Shown: positions 46,155 through 54,247 of the stretch, one piece after another
How the letters are laid out: each line of letters starts with the position of its first letter
How positions within the stretch are numbered: position 1 is the first letter of the stretch
Source: JAABQG01 sp963726365
GTDB lineage: Bacteria; Pseudomonadota; Gammaproteobacteria; Burkholderiales; Burkholderiaceae_C
Length of the DNA: 64,000 nt
Reading direction: 5' to 3'
Assembly: GCA_963726365.1 (NCBI GenBank)
Contig: CAVSCI010000008.1
Span: 124,001 to 188,000 of the forward strand
Program-made: the position numbers and the translations under genes
The notes under the pieces: model-generated
The model's input: the letters and a program-made list of their open reading frames with translations, nothing else
Told to the model about the DNA's origin: nothing
The model's database searches: none

Positions 46155-46802
46155 TTACTCGACTTCCAGCGCGGCCGGCTGGTCAAAGAAATGCAGCGCC
46201 ACCAGCAGCACCACCGTCACCACGGGCATGGCCAGCGGGTGGAGGATACCCACCACCAGCGGCGCAACCATCAGGAACAAACGCAGGCCCCAGCTGTACA
46301 AAAGGCCCGCCCGGTGCACATGGGTGACCGCAGCACCCGTGAAAGCCGCGCGTTCCGGGCTCGAAATCGGCATCGACATGATGAAGCTGGCATGCCCGTA
46401 ATGGCGCATCGCCATGGCCGAACAGACGTACGAGGCAAACAGCGTCATGACGAGAACAGCCTGCAAGCTGATGTGCAGCAATTCGTCCGGTGCGCCCAGC
46501 ACGAGTTTTCCGGCCAGCGAACTGCCAGCCAGACTGACCGTGCCCATCACGGCCAGCGCCGCCGTCGAGGCGGAAATGGTGGCTGACATCAAGGTGTTGC
46601 GCAAGGCCTGGACCGCGACCACTTCGAAACCCGGCTGCGATGACATCGCAGCAACCCATTGCATGCGCAGGCGCGCATTGGCATAGCGGGCGGTGCGCTC
46701 GGGATGGCGTTGTCCGATCCAGTAAACCCGGCCCTCGTAGGCCATCAGCAGCAACAGGCTGCCAACCACAACGGACCACGAGAGGATGGAATTCGTCAAC
46801 AT
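46155..46802 (-). CDS. DUF599 family membrane protein
   Basis: A 215-residue integral membrane protein with about four hydrophobic segments (near residues 5-20, 65-95, 110-130 and 165-200). The RNTLMSATISASTAALAVMG block is characteristic of DUF599. Its function is unknown. It lies between ligC and the aldo/keto reductase; the 25- to 41-base gaps suggest read-through of the lig operon. Confidence 0.82.
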   Translation of the reverse strand: MLTNSILSWSVVVGSLLLLMAYEGRVYWIGQRHPERTARYANARLRMQWVAAMSSQPGFEVVAVQALRNTLMSATISASTAALAVMGTVSLAGSSLAGKLVLGAPDELLHISLQAVLVMTLFASYVCSAMAMRHYGHASFIMSMPISSPERAAFTGAAVTHVHRAGLLYSWGLRLFLMVAPLVVGILHPLAMPVVTVVLLVALHFFDQPAALEVE

Positions 46803-46843
46803 GTCGTCAATGATAAGCGGCGCCCACTCGCGCCTTGCCCGTC

Positions 46844-47803
46844 TCAGCCGGCGTTGAGCTGCTGCTCCAGCTGGTGCAGCACCTGGTAGCAGGCAAACAC
46901 CTTGCCGACGCTGGAATTGGGTTCACGACCTTCCTGGATCGCGGCGAAGAATTCGCGGTCCTGCAGCTCGATGCCGTTCATGGAGACCGCCACCTGGCTC
47001 ACGTCGATTTTTTCTTCCTTGCCGGTGAACAGGTCGTCGTAGCGCGCCAGGTAGGTCGCGGTGTCGCCGATGTAGCGGAAGTAGGTGCCCAGCGGGCCGT
47101 CGTTGTTGAAGCTCAAAGACAGCGTGCAGATCGCGCCATTGGCCGCCTTGAGCTGGATGCTCATGTCCATCGCAATGCCCAGCACCGGGTGAATCGGGCC
47201 CTGAATGGCGTTGGCCTGCACGATGGGGCTGTTGCACTGGTAGGCGAACAGGTCCACGGTGTGCGCCGCGTGGTGCCAAAGCAGGTGATCGGTCCAGCTG
47301 CGCGCCTGGCCCAGCGCATTGGTGTTGGTGCGGCGGAAAAAGTAGGTTTGCACATCCATCTGCTGGATGTTGAAGCGGCCGGCCTGGATCTCGTTGTGCA
47401 CGTACTGGTGGCTGGGGTTGAAGCGGCGGGTGTGGCCGCACATGGCGACCAGGCCGGTCTGCTTCTGCAGCGCCACGACTTCCTCGGCACCCTTGAGACT
47501 GTCGGCCAGCGGAATTTCCACCTGCACATGCTTGCCAGCCGCAGGCAGGCCAGCGTCTGCTCGGCGTGCATCTGTGTTGGGGTGCACAGGATGACGGCAT
47601 CCACCTCGGGCAAGGCCAGGCTGTCGGCCAGATCGGTGGTGACGTGCGCAATGCCGTATTGGGCCGGCGACTTCACGGGTCTTGTCGAGTTCGCGGCTGA
47701 TCAGCGAGATCACTTCCACATCGGGAATATTCCTGATGCCGTCCAGATGCTTGATGCCGAAGGCGCCGGCGCCAGCCAGCGCGACTTTGATGGTCTTGGT
47801 CAT
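46844..47803 (-). CDS. ligC: 4-carboxy-2-hydroxymuconate-6-semialdehyde dehydrogenase LigC/PmdC (two compensating frameshifts)
   Basis: About 319 residues of the Gfo/Idh/MocA-fold dehydrogenase that oxidises 4-carboxy-2-hydroxymuconate-6-semialdehyde (as hemiacetal) to 2-pyrone-4,6-dicarboxylate with NAD(P)+. The N-terminal VALAGAGAFGIKHLDGI is the Rossmann motif. Between about 47680 (+1) and 47540 (-1) the true protein is read in another frame (AQYGIAHVTTDLADSLALPE, then VDAVILCTPTQMHAEQT). The rest matches, with AGKHVQVEIP and CGHTRRFNPSHQYVH as the catalytic region. It follows ligB with no gap. Confidence 0.88.
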   Translation of the reverse strand: MTKTIKVALAGAGAFGIKHLDGIRNIPDVEVISLISRELDKTREVAGPIRHCARHHRSGRQPGLARGGCRHPVHPNTDARRADAGLPAAGKHVQVEIPLADSLKGAEEVVALQKQTGLVAMCGHTRRFNPSHQYVHNEIQAGRFNIQQMDVQTYFFRRTNTNALGQARSWTDHLLWHHAAHTVDLFAYQCNSPIVQANAIQGPIHPVLGIAMDMSIQLKAANGAICTLSLSFNNDGPLGTYFRYIGDTATYLARYDDLFTGKEEKIDVSQVAVSMNGIELQDREFFAAIQEGREPNSSVGKVFACYQVLHQLEQQLNAG

Positions 47804-48682
47804 TTATGAGTTCTCCAGAATCAGGTGGCCCACTGCCGTGTTGGACGCGGGCACATGGTAGAAGCGGTGGCGGACTTTCGGGGCCGGGCCTTGCACCTTG
47901 CCATCGACGATGTCGGACATGGCGCCGCGGGCGATCAGCCACATGACCAGCTCGATGCCTTCGCTGCCGGCCTCGCGCACGTAGTCGATGTGCGGCGTGG
48001 CGGCGCAGGCCACGGGGTCGGCAATCATCTGGTCGAGCCAGGCGTTGTCCCACTCGCGGTTGATCAGGCCGGCGCGCGCGCCCTGCAGCTGGTGACTCAT
48101 GCCACCGGTGCCCCAGATGTGCACGTTCAAGTTGTCGTCATAGCTTTCCACCGCGCGGCGGATGGCCTGCCCGAGCATGAAGCAGCGGCGGCCGGAGGGC
48201 ACGGGGTACTGCACCACATTGACCGCGAAGGGGATCACCGGACAGGGCCAGGCGTCCTTCTTCGGGTCCAGCTCGCCGCACATCAGCGACAGCGGCACGG
48301 TCAGGCCGTGGTCAACGTCCATCTTGTTGACGATGGTGAGGTCGAAGTCCTGCTGGATCACGCTTTGCGCGATGTGCGAGGCCAGGTCCGGGTGGCCGAT
48401 GACGGTGGGCACCGGGCGCGGGCCCCAGCCCTCGTCGGCCGGCTGGAACTGCGCCGCGGTACCGATGGCAAAGGTGGGAATCATCTCCAGGCTGAACGCC
48501 GTGGCGTGGTCGTTGTAGACCAGGAAGATGACGTCAGGCTTGTTGTCCTTCATCCACTGTTTGGAGAATTCGTAGCCCTGAAAGACGGGCTGCCAGTAGG
48601 GCTCGCGGGTCTTGCCCAGGTCCATCGCCGCGCCGATGGCGGGCACGTGCGAGGTGTAGACGGAGGCGGTGATGCGGGCCAT
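47804..48682 (-). CDS. ligB: Protocatechuate 4,5-dioxygenase beta subunit LigB/PmdB
   Basis: A 292-residue catalytic subunit of the type II extradiol dioxygenase that cleaves protocatechuate between C4 and C5. Iron and catalytic residues fit the family: His in YTSHVPAIG (about 12), His in VYNDHATAF (about 61), a later Glu in the C-terminal region, plus His in the GGMSHQLQG block. The start MARITASVY has an AAGGAG ribosome-binding site. The whole protein is intact, unlike most lig genes here. Confidence 0.95.
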   Translation of the reverse strand: MARITASVYTSHVPAIGAAMDLGKTREPYWQPVFQGYEFSKQWMKDNKPDVIFLVYNDHATAFSLEMIPTFAIGTAAQFQPADEGWGPRPVPTVIGHPDLASHIAQSVIQQDFDLTIVNKMDVDHGLTVPLSLMCGELDPKKDAWPCPVIPFAVNVVQYPVPSGRRCFMLGQAIRRAVESYDDNLNVHIWGTGGMSHQLQGARAGLINREWDNAWLDQMIADPVACAATPHIDYVREAGSEGIELVMWLIARGAMSDIVDGKVQGPAPKVRHRFYHVPASNTAVGHLILENS

Positions 48683-48683
48683 G

Positions 48684-49134
48684 TCAGGCTCCTTTCTTCC
48701 TGAGCCTGCTGCCGCATCCCCTGCGGCTGGCGGTGGGCCTGCGCGTCGCCGTCTTCGCCGACATAGCGGTTGCCTTCGACGCTGCGTCCGCCGTTGATCA
48801 TCATGTCGCGGTATTCGGCTTCGGTCATGCCGGTCATGGAGCCCGCCATCTGCTGGAAGCTCTTGCCGTCGGTGGCGCCGATCTTGGCCAGGAAGTAGAT
48901 GTTGCCGCCGGTTCGCATGCACCAGTTGAGGTCGCGCGCCAGCACGGCCTGCTTCTGTTCTTCGGTCATGGCCCACTCGTCGAGATAGGCGCGCTCGTCG
49001 GCCTTGAAGCGCTCGCGGTTGGCGGCCTTCATCAGGCTCATGCAGAACTGGTTGAGCCAATAGCCTTTGCGGCTCTGCTCGGCATCGAAAATGATCGTGC
49101 CGGGCACGTCGAGGTAAGGTTTTTCAAGTGACAT
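48684..49134 (-). CDS. ligA: Protocatechuate 4,5-dioxygenase alpha subunit LigA/PmdA (frameshift near its end)
   Basis: About 149 residues of the small helical LigA subunit that closes the active site of LigB. The protein begins MSLEKPYLDVPGTIIFDAEQ and is intact to VEGNRYVGEDGDAQAHRQPQ. One extra G in a GGGG run (near 48720) then shifts the frame; removing it yields a stop that sits directly before the ligB ATG (TGACATG). Without correction the ORF would run on into ligB in a wrong frame. A GAAGGAA ribosome-binding site precedes the ATG. Confidence 0.9.
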
Positions 49135-49155
49135 AAATTTCCTTCAGGCAGTTGA

Positions 49156-49193
49156 GGACAGAGCAAAATTTCTCCGAAATTCTTGGTCTGTCC
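49156..49193. repeat. REP-like imperfect palindrome in the ligI-ligA gap
   Basis: GGACAGAGCAAAATTTC (49156-49172) is nearly the reverse complement of GAAATTCTTGGTCTGTCC (49176-49193), giving a stem of about 17 bp. The GGACAGACC-type stem resembles the REP-type palindromes I associate with REP-associated tyrosine transposases. It can form in the lig mRNA between ligI and ligA. Confidence 0.65.
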
Positions 49194-49202
49194 CGCAAGT
49201 TC

Positions 49203-50136
49203 TCAGGACTCTTCGGGCCAATACAGGCGCATCGGGTTGTCCACCAGAAGCTTGTGCTGCAACGCCGGCGTGACCGCGATGTGCGGAATGAAGTCCACCA
49301 GCAGGCCGTCGTCGGGCATGTGGTCCTTGAGGTTGGGGTGCGGCCAGTCGGTGCCCCAGAGCACGCGGTCGGGGAACTGCTCGACGATGCGTTTGGCGAA
49401 CGGGATCACGTCGGTGTAAGCGTTCTGCTCCCCGTTCAAGGCCTTCGGGCCAGTGACGGACAAGCGCTCGGGGCAGCTCACCTTGCTCCAGACGTTGGGG
49501 TGCTCGCGCATGAACTTCTCGAACAGCGCGAACTGCGGGCCGTCCACCGGCAGCGACACGTCGGGCCGTCCCATATGGTCCACCACTACCGTGGTGGGCA
49601 GGGCGGTGAAGAAGTCCCACAGCTCGGGCAGGTCCACCGCCTCGAAATAGATCACCACGTGCCAGCCCAGTTTGGCGATGCGACCGGCGATCTCCATCAG
49701 CTCGTCCTTGGGCGTGAAGTCCACCAGCCGCCTGACGAAGTTGAAGCGCACGCCACGCACACCCGCGTCGTGCAGCTGTTGCAGTTCGTCATCGGTCACG
49801 CTGCGTTTGACGGTGGCCACGCCGCGCGCCCGGCCGCTGCTGTGCACCAGCGCATCGACCATGGCGCGGTTGTCGGCGCCGTGGCAGGTGGCCTGCACGA
49901 CCACGTTGCGCGCAAAACCCGAGGTGGTCGCGCAGCGCATAGAGCTGCGCCTTGGTGGCGTCGCAGGGCGTGTACTTTCGCTCGGGCGCGTAGGGGAACT
50001 CCGCGCCGGGGCCGAAAACGTGGCAGTGCGCGTCCACTGCGCCGGCCGGAACCTTGAAGGTCGGCTTGCTCGGACCGGCGTACCAGTCGAGCCAGCCGGG
50101 GGTTTTGGTGAAGTCACCAGACGTAGGTTGGGTCAT
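49203..50136 (-). CDS. ligI: 2-pyrone-4,6-dicarboxylate hydrolase LigI/PmdD (one frameshift)
   Basis: About 310 residues of the amidohydrolase-superfamily lactonase that opens 2-pyrone-4,6-dicarboxylate to 4-oxalomesaconate. The N-terminal metal motif is AVDAHCHVFGP; the substrate-binding region GVRGVRFNFVR and the GTDWPHPN motif (catalytic Asp and His) are typical of LigI. The frame breaks at about 49925 in a T-run within DHLGF/ARNVVV; removing one T restores it. The start MTQPTSGDFT is preferred; the frame opens nine codons earlier. It follows the Bug gene by 23 bases. Confidence 0.92.
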
Positions 50137-50159
50137 TTCTTGGGCTTGGGTTGACGGGA

Positions 50160-51152
50160 TCAATCAGGCTTGATGTTGGCCTCGCGCACCAGTTTTTCGT
50201 AACGCAGCCGCTCGGAATGGATCAGCGCGCCAAACATTTCCGCGCTGCCAGGGATGACTTCCCCTCCGACCGCCGTCATGCGCTCGCGCACTTCCTTGGT
50301 CTGCAGGGCTTTCTGCACTTCGGCGTGGAGCTTCGCGACGATGGGCTTGGGGGTTGCCGCCGGGGCGACGAAGCCGTACCAGACCGAGGCCTCGAAGCCG
50401 GGGAAGCCGGACTCGGCAATCGTCGGCACGTCAGGCAACATGGCTGAGCGGTCGGGGCTGAGAACCGCGATCACCCTGAGCCGGCCACTCTTGACGTGCG
50501 GCAGCACTTCCAGCGCGTTGACCGCCACCAGCGGCACCTGGCCACCGATGACGTCGGTGATGGCCGGCGCGCCGCCCTTGTAGGGCACGTGCATCAGCTG
50601 GATTCCGGCGGCGCGCTCGAAGAATTCGATCGCCATGTGCGGCGTGGAGCCGTTACCCGGTGTTGCGTAGGCCACGCTGTCGGGCTTTGCCTTGGCCGCC
50701 TCGATCAGCTTGGCGAGGCTGGCCGGGCCAGTCTGCGCGTTGACCGCGATCACCACGGGCACACGGCCGACCAGCGACACCGGCACCAGGTCGCGCTCGG
50801 CATCGAACGGTGCAGGCTGGTACAGCGCCATGTTGGCCGCCAGCGCATTGGCGGCCAGCATCAGCGTGTAGCCGTCGGGCTCGGCTGCAATCACATACTT
50901 GACGGCGATGTTGGTACCTGCGCCGGGCTTGTTCTCGATCACCACGGGCTGTCCCATGCTGGTAGACATCGCCTGGCCCACGGCGCGCGCCACGGCGTCC
51001 ACCGCGCCGCCGGCGGCGTAGCCGACCACCACCTTGATCGGCTTGGCGGGAAAGGCCTGCGCCGAGGCCTGAAGCGGCAGGACCGCCGCGACGGCCGCCA
51101 GCACAAAGGCAAGGCCCAGCCGGCGGCTGGACAGGAAATGGGCAGTCTTCAT
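50160..51152 (-). CDS. Bug-family substrate-binding protein in the lig operon
   Basis: A 330-residue Bug protein with a signal peptide (LGLAFVLAAVAAVLPLQASAQAFPAKP). It has KPIKVVVGYAAGGAVD, NKPGAGTNIAVKYVIAAEPD and MHVPYKGGAPAITDV. The start MKTAHFLS has a TCAGGAGA ribosome-binding site. Its place between ligK and ligI suggests that it binds an aromatic acid such as protocatechuate, vanillate or 2-pyrone-4,6-dicarboxylate; no TctA/TctB partners are in the window. Confidence 0.9.
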   Translation of the reverse strand: MKTAHFLSSRRLGLAFVLAAVAAVLPLQASAQAFPAKPIKVVVGYAAGGAVDAVARAVGQAMSTSMGQPVVIENKPGAGTNIAVKYVIAAEPDGYTLMLAANALAANMALYQPAPFDAERDLVPVSLVGRVPVVIAVNAQTGPASLAKLIEAAKAKPDSVAYATPGNGSTPHMAIEFFERAAGIQLMHVPYKGGAPAITDVIGGQVPLVAVNALEVLPHVKSGRLRVIAVLSPDRSAMLPDVPTIAESGFPGFEASVWYGFVAPAATPKPIVAKLHAEVQKALQTKEVRERMTAVGGEVIPGSAEMFGALIHSERLRYEKLVREANIKPD

Positions 51153-51204
51153 GGTGATCTCCTGAATGGTTGTGGACCGAGCAAAGTGCATGACGTGTAA
51201 CTCC

Positions 51205-51221
51205 TGGTCTGTCCCGCAAGT
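51205..51221 (-). repeat. 17-bp copy of the ligI-ligA REP-like arm
   Basis: TGGTCTGTCCCGCAAGT is identical to 49184-49200 in the ligI-ligA gap, and TCCT precedes it where TCTT does in the other. It lies in the gap between the binding-protein gene and the Bug gene. Only one arm of the palindrome is present here. Confidence 0.6.
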
Positions 51222-51245
51222 CTCATAGGCTTGGGACGTGGAAAA

Positions 51246-52049
51246 TCAGTCGGAACGGGCAACGCCGCGCAGGCCGGCGCGGGTGATGATCGCCTGCAGT
51301 TGACCGCTGGCGCGCACATCCTGCGCGAACTGGCTCACAAAAGGCATGCGGCCTCGCGCCCCTTGGGAATGGCGATGGCCAGGTTCTCCAGGCCCCAGCG
51401 GCCGTCGAGCACGCGGAAACCGGGCAAGATCGTCGGACATTTCGAACAGGATGCCCTTGTTGGTCGCGAAGGCGTCCAGCTTGCCCTGCTTGAGCATCTC
51501 CTGGCCCAGCTTGATCGAGGCGACGGGCACCACGACAGCCTGCTTGTAGGTTCGCGTCAGAACGCCCTGGGAACTGCTGCCCTCGGTGACACCTACGCGG
51601 TTTGCGGCCCGGTCCACATCGGCCACGGTGGCGATGGCTGAGCCGGGCGGCACCAGGTAGCCGAGCTCCAGCTGGATCAGGGGCGGCGTGAAGGCCATGT
51701 CTTTCGCCCGGGCCTCGGTGGCATTGGTGAACGCGAAATCCACGGTGCCGGTTTTCAGCGCATCGAGCACCAGTGGCAGCCGGCCGAACTCGACCACCTG
51801 GACCGGCACGCCGAGCTGTTTGCCCAGTGCCTGGCCCAATTCGAGCGCCACACCGGCTCTCTCGCCCGTCTTCGGGTTGACCACCAGGGAGGAAGGACTG
51901 CCGGGGTACACGCCCACGCGCAGGGTGCCGGTGGGCGCCAGGACCCGCGCGACCGCAAGATCGACAGCGGGCGCCCTCGCGGCACAGCCAGCCAGCAGGA
52001 GCGGCAAGCCCAAGGTTGCGGCAATCAGGCATCTGCGAAAGGGATTCAT
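51246..52049 (-). CDS. Amino-acid-type ABC transporter substrate-binding lipoprotein (two frameshifts)
   Basis: About 267 residues of the SBP_bac_3 family. The N-terminus has a signal peptide and lipobox (LLLAGCAARAPA). The domain begins TGTLRVGVYPGSPSS and includes DFAFTNATEARAKDMAFTPP and LKQGKLDAFATNKGILFEM. The true C-terminal part is out of frame between about 51431 (+1) and 51347 (-1); there the protein reads PGFRVLDGRWGLENLAIAIP. No ABC permease or ATPase is adjacent, so it is an orphan receptor inside the lig operon, perhaps for an aromatic acid. Confidence 0.8.
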   Translation of the reverse strand: MNPFRRCLIAATLGLPLLLAGCAARAPAVDLAVARVLAPTGTLRVGVYPGSPSSLVVNPKTGERAGVALELGQALGKQLGVPVQVVEFGRLPLVLDALKTGTVDFAFTNATEARAKDMAFTPPLIQLELGYLVPPGSAIATVADVDRAANRVGVTEGSSSQGVLTRTYKQAVVVPVASIKLGQEMLKQGKLDAFATNKGILFEMSDDLARFPRARRPLGPGEPGHRHSQGARGRMPFVSQFAQDVRASGQLQAIITRAGLRGVARSD

Positions 52050-52093
52050 GTCCGGGTGCCTCGGGTGGTTGCGTGGATGTGCCTGTCGGGTAG

Positions 52094-52777
52094 TCAGTCG
52101 ATGTATTTCAGCCCCGCCGCCGCCAGCGGCTCGCGCATCTTGTACATGTCCAGGCCCAGCACGCCCGAGGCCAGCTTCGCGCGCTTCTCGCCTTCGAAAC
52201 TCTCGCGCTTGATCGCGGCCTCCAGCGTCTGCATCGCGCGAGCGGCGGGCACGCAGACCACGCCGTCGTCGTCGGCCACGATCACGTCGCCGGGGTTGAC
52301 GATCATGCCGGCGCACACCACCGGGATGTTCACCGAGCCCAACGTCGCCTTGATCGTGCCCTTGCTGCTGATCGCCTTGCTCCACACCGGGAAGTTCATT
52401 TCCTTGAGCGTCTTCACATCGCGCACGCCGGCGTCGATGATGAGGGCGCGGGCGCCACGCGCCTGAAAGCTGGTCGCCAGCAGGTCGCCGAAATAACCGT
52501 CGGTGCACTCGGCCGTGACGGCGGCCACCACGATGTCGCCCGGCTGAATCTGCTCGGCCACTACGTGCATCATCCAGTTGTCACCGGGGTGCAGCAGCAC
52601 CGTGACGGCGGTGCCGGAGACCTGGGCGCCCGGGTAGATGGGGCGCATGTAGGGCTTGAGCAGGCCGACGCGGCCCATCGCCTCGTGCACCGTGGCTGAG
52701 CCCAATGCGGCCAAGCCGTCGGCGGCCGCGCGATCTGCGCGGGTGATGTTGCGATAGACAACGCCTAGTTCGTACAT
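52094..52777 (-). CDS. ligK: 4-carboxy-4-hydroxy-2-oxoadipate aldolase LigK/PmdF
   Basis: A 227-residue class II aldolase of the HMG/CHA aldolase (RraA-like) fold that splits 4-carboxy-4-hydroxy-2-oxoadipate to pyruvate and oxaloacetate. The VHEAMGRVG and GDNWMMHVVAEQ blocks and the catalytic segment VDAGVRDVKTLKEM (here IDAGVRD, with Arg and Asp) are typical. The start MYELGVVYRN is the family start; an ATG two codons earlier (52783) is closer to the GGAGA ribosome-binding site and cannot be excluded. It also decarboxylates oxaloacetate in known family members. Confidence 0.93.
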   Translation of the reverse strand: MYELGVVYRNITRADRAAADGLAALGSATVHEAMGRVGLLKPYMRPIYPGAQVSGTAVTVLLHPGDNWMMHVVAEQIQPGDIVVAAVTAECTDGYFGDLLATSFQARGARALIIDAGVRDVKTLKEMNFPVWSKAISSKGTIKATLGSVNIPVVCAGMIVNPGDVIVADDDGVVCVPAARAMQTLEAAIKRESFEGEKRAKLASGVLGLDMYKMREPLAAAGLKYID

Positions 52778-52812
52778 GTTCATTTCTCCAATACCTATCT
52801 TGCTGATTCCGA

Positions 52813-52903
52813 GGCAGAGTCGGGGTGAGTCCCTCCGCTCATGTCCCCCGCCCGCTTTGCGGGCTCCTCCTTGACTTCGCTGCGACACTCTCCCCGACTC
52901 TGC
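52813..52903. repeat. Nested palindrome unit 1 in the ligK-ligJ gap
   Basis: Outer arms 52813-52830 and 52886-52903 (GGCAGAGTCGGGG-type) pair over 18 bp with one mismatch. They enclose a 33-bp core (52843-52875) that contains a CCCGC-TTT-GCGGG hairpin. The core is repeated exactly, inverted, in unit 2, but the outer arms are different in the two units. Confidence 0.85.
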
Positions 52904-52952
52904 CGCTACCAAGGGGGGCTCCCTCATTTCACATTAACCCGGAACTCCCGAG

Positions 52953-53042
52953 GATCGGGGTGGCTGGGCGTTTTGCGAAGGTCAAGGAGGAGCCCGCAAA
53001 GCGGGCGGGGGACACGCAGCAAAACGCCCAGCCACCCCGATC
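52953..53042. repeat. Nested palindrome unit 2 in the ligK-ligJ gap
   Basis: Outer arms 52953-52976 and 53019-53042 pair perfectly over 24 bp (GATCGGGGTGGCTGGGCG and onwards). They enclose the 33-bp core (52981-53013), the exact reverse complement of the core in unit 1. The 289-bp gap between ligK and ligJ is almost wholly made of these two units and holds no ORF of note. Confidence 0.88.
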
Positions 53043-53072
53043 TCCACCCCCACCCCCGCATCGCGCCCGGAA

Positions 53073-54113
53073 TTACCGCCCCTTGGCCTTCAAAGCCACA
53101 TCCAGCCGCGGAAACACCCGCCGCGCATTCCCTTCGTAAATCTGTTGCTTGTCATCGGCGCTGAGGATCTTCGATGCCTCGATATAGCGTTTGGTGTCAT
53201 CGTAGTAATTGCCGGTTTCCGGGTCGATGCCGCGCACCGCGCCGATCATTTCACTGGCGAACAGCACGTTCTTCACCGGGATCACCGTGTTCAACAAATC
53301 GATGCCCGGTTGGTGATAGACGCAGGTGTCGAAGAAGATGTTGTTCAGCAGATGGTCTTTCAGCAGCGGTTTTTTCAGCTCCTGCGCCAGGCCGCGGAAA
53401 CGGCCCCAGTGGTAGGGCACGGCGCCACCGCCGTGCGGAATGATGAACTTCAGCGTCGGAAAATCCTTGAACAGGTCGCTGGTCAGGCACTGCATGAAGG
53501 CCGTGGTGTCGGCGTTGAGGTAGTGCGCGCCGGTGGTGTGGAAGCAGGCGTTGCAGCTGGTGCTGACGTGGATCATCGCCGGGATCTCGTGCTCGACCAT
53601 CTTCTCGTAGATGGGGTACCAGGCGCGGTCCGACAGCGGCGGTGACGTCCAGTGGCCGCCGCTGGGGTCGGGGTTCAGGTTGATGCCGACGTTGCCGAAT
53701 TCCTTGACGCACTTTTCCAGTTCGGGAATGCAGGTGGCCGGATCGACGCCGGGGCTTTGCGGCAGCATGGCGGCAGGGATGAAGTGGTCGGGGAACAGCT
53801 GGCTCACGCGGTAGCAGAGCTCGTTGCAGATCGCCGCCCAGGTCGAGCTGATAGCGAAGTCACCGATGTGGTGCGCCATGAAGCTGGCGCGGGGGCTGAA
53901 GATGGTGAGGTCGGAACCGCGCTCCTTCATCAGGCGCAGCTGGTTGGTTTCGATGGACTCGCGCAGTTCGTCGTCGCTGATCTTCAGGTCTGCCACTTTG
54001 GGCATCAGCGCCGGATCTTTGATGCCGGCAATCTGCTGGTTGCGCCAGTTCTCCAGCGCCTTGGGCGCGGTGGTGTAGTGGCCGTGGCAATCGATGATCA
54101 TGGCTTGCTTCAT
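53073..54113 (-). CDS. ligJ: 4-oxalomesaconate hydratase LigJ/PmdE
   Basis: A 346-residue amidohydrolase-fold protein (ACMSD-like) that hydrates 4-oxalomesaconate to 4-carboxy-4-hydroxy-2-oxoadipate. The N-terminal metal motif is IIDCHGHYTT, with later metal ligands in AMIHVSTSCN and FIIPHGGGAVP. The start MKQAMIIDCHG is chosen for its AGGAAGG ribosome-binding site; the frame is open 60 bases upstream. First gene of the lig operon, divergent from a LysR gene with a palindrome in between. Confidence 0.93.
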   Translation of the reverse strand: MKQAMIIDCHGHYTTAPKALENWRNQQIAGIKDPALMPKVADLKISDDELRESIETNQLRLMKERGSDLTIFSPRASFMAHHIGDFAISSTWAAICNELCYRVSQLFPDHFIPAAMLPQSPGVDPATCIPELEKCVKEFGNVGINLNPDPSGGHWTSPPLSDRAWYPIYEKMVEHEIPAMIHVSTSCNACFHTTGAHYLNADTTAFMQCLTSDLFKDFPTLKFIIPHGGGAVPYHWGRFRGLAQELKKPLLKDHLLNNIFFDTCVYHQPGIDLLNTVIPVKNVLFASEMIGAVRGIDPETGNYYDDTKRYIEASKILSADDKQQIYEGNARRVFPRLDVALKAKGR

Positions 54114-54187
54114 GGGACCTTCCTGGGACTGACGCTGATGAGTGTCGATTGTGCGCATCCCGGCGCCTTGCAACCAGCGTTCACACC

Positions 54188-54202
54188 CTCTATCAGCTAG
54201 AG
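54188..54202. promoter_or_regulatory. Candidate LysR operator between ligJ and its regulator
   Basis: CTCTATCAGCTAGAG is a 5-5-5 inverted repeat in the 134-bp gap between the divergent starts (ligJ at 54113, LysR at 54248). Position and symmetry fit a LysR/LigR operator; not tested. Confidence 0.45.
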
Positions 54203-54247
54203 CAAACCAGCATATCCTTGAACAAGCTATGCGAATAAACTGCTGCC

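Noticed and set aside
48550..49134. Possible LigA-LigB fusion or an extended LigA running into ligB
   Set aside because: The extension is in a frame different from ligB and lacks family similarity. Removing one base in a GGGG run gives a normal stop directly before the ligB start.
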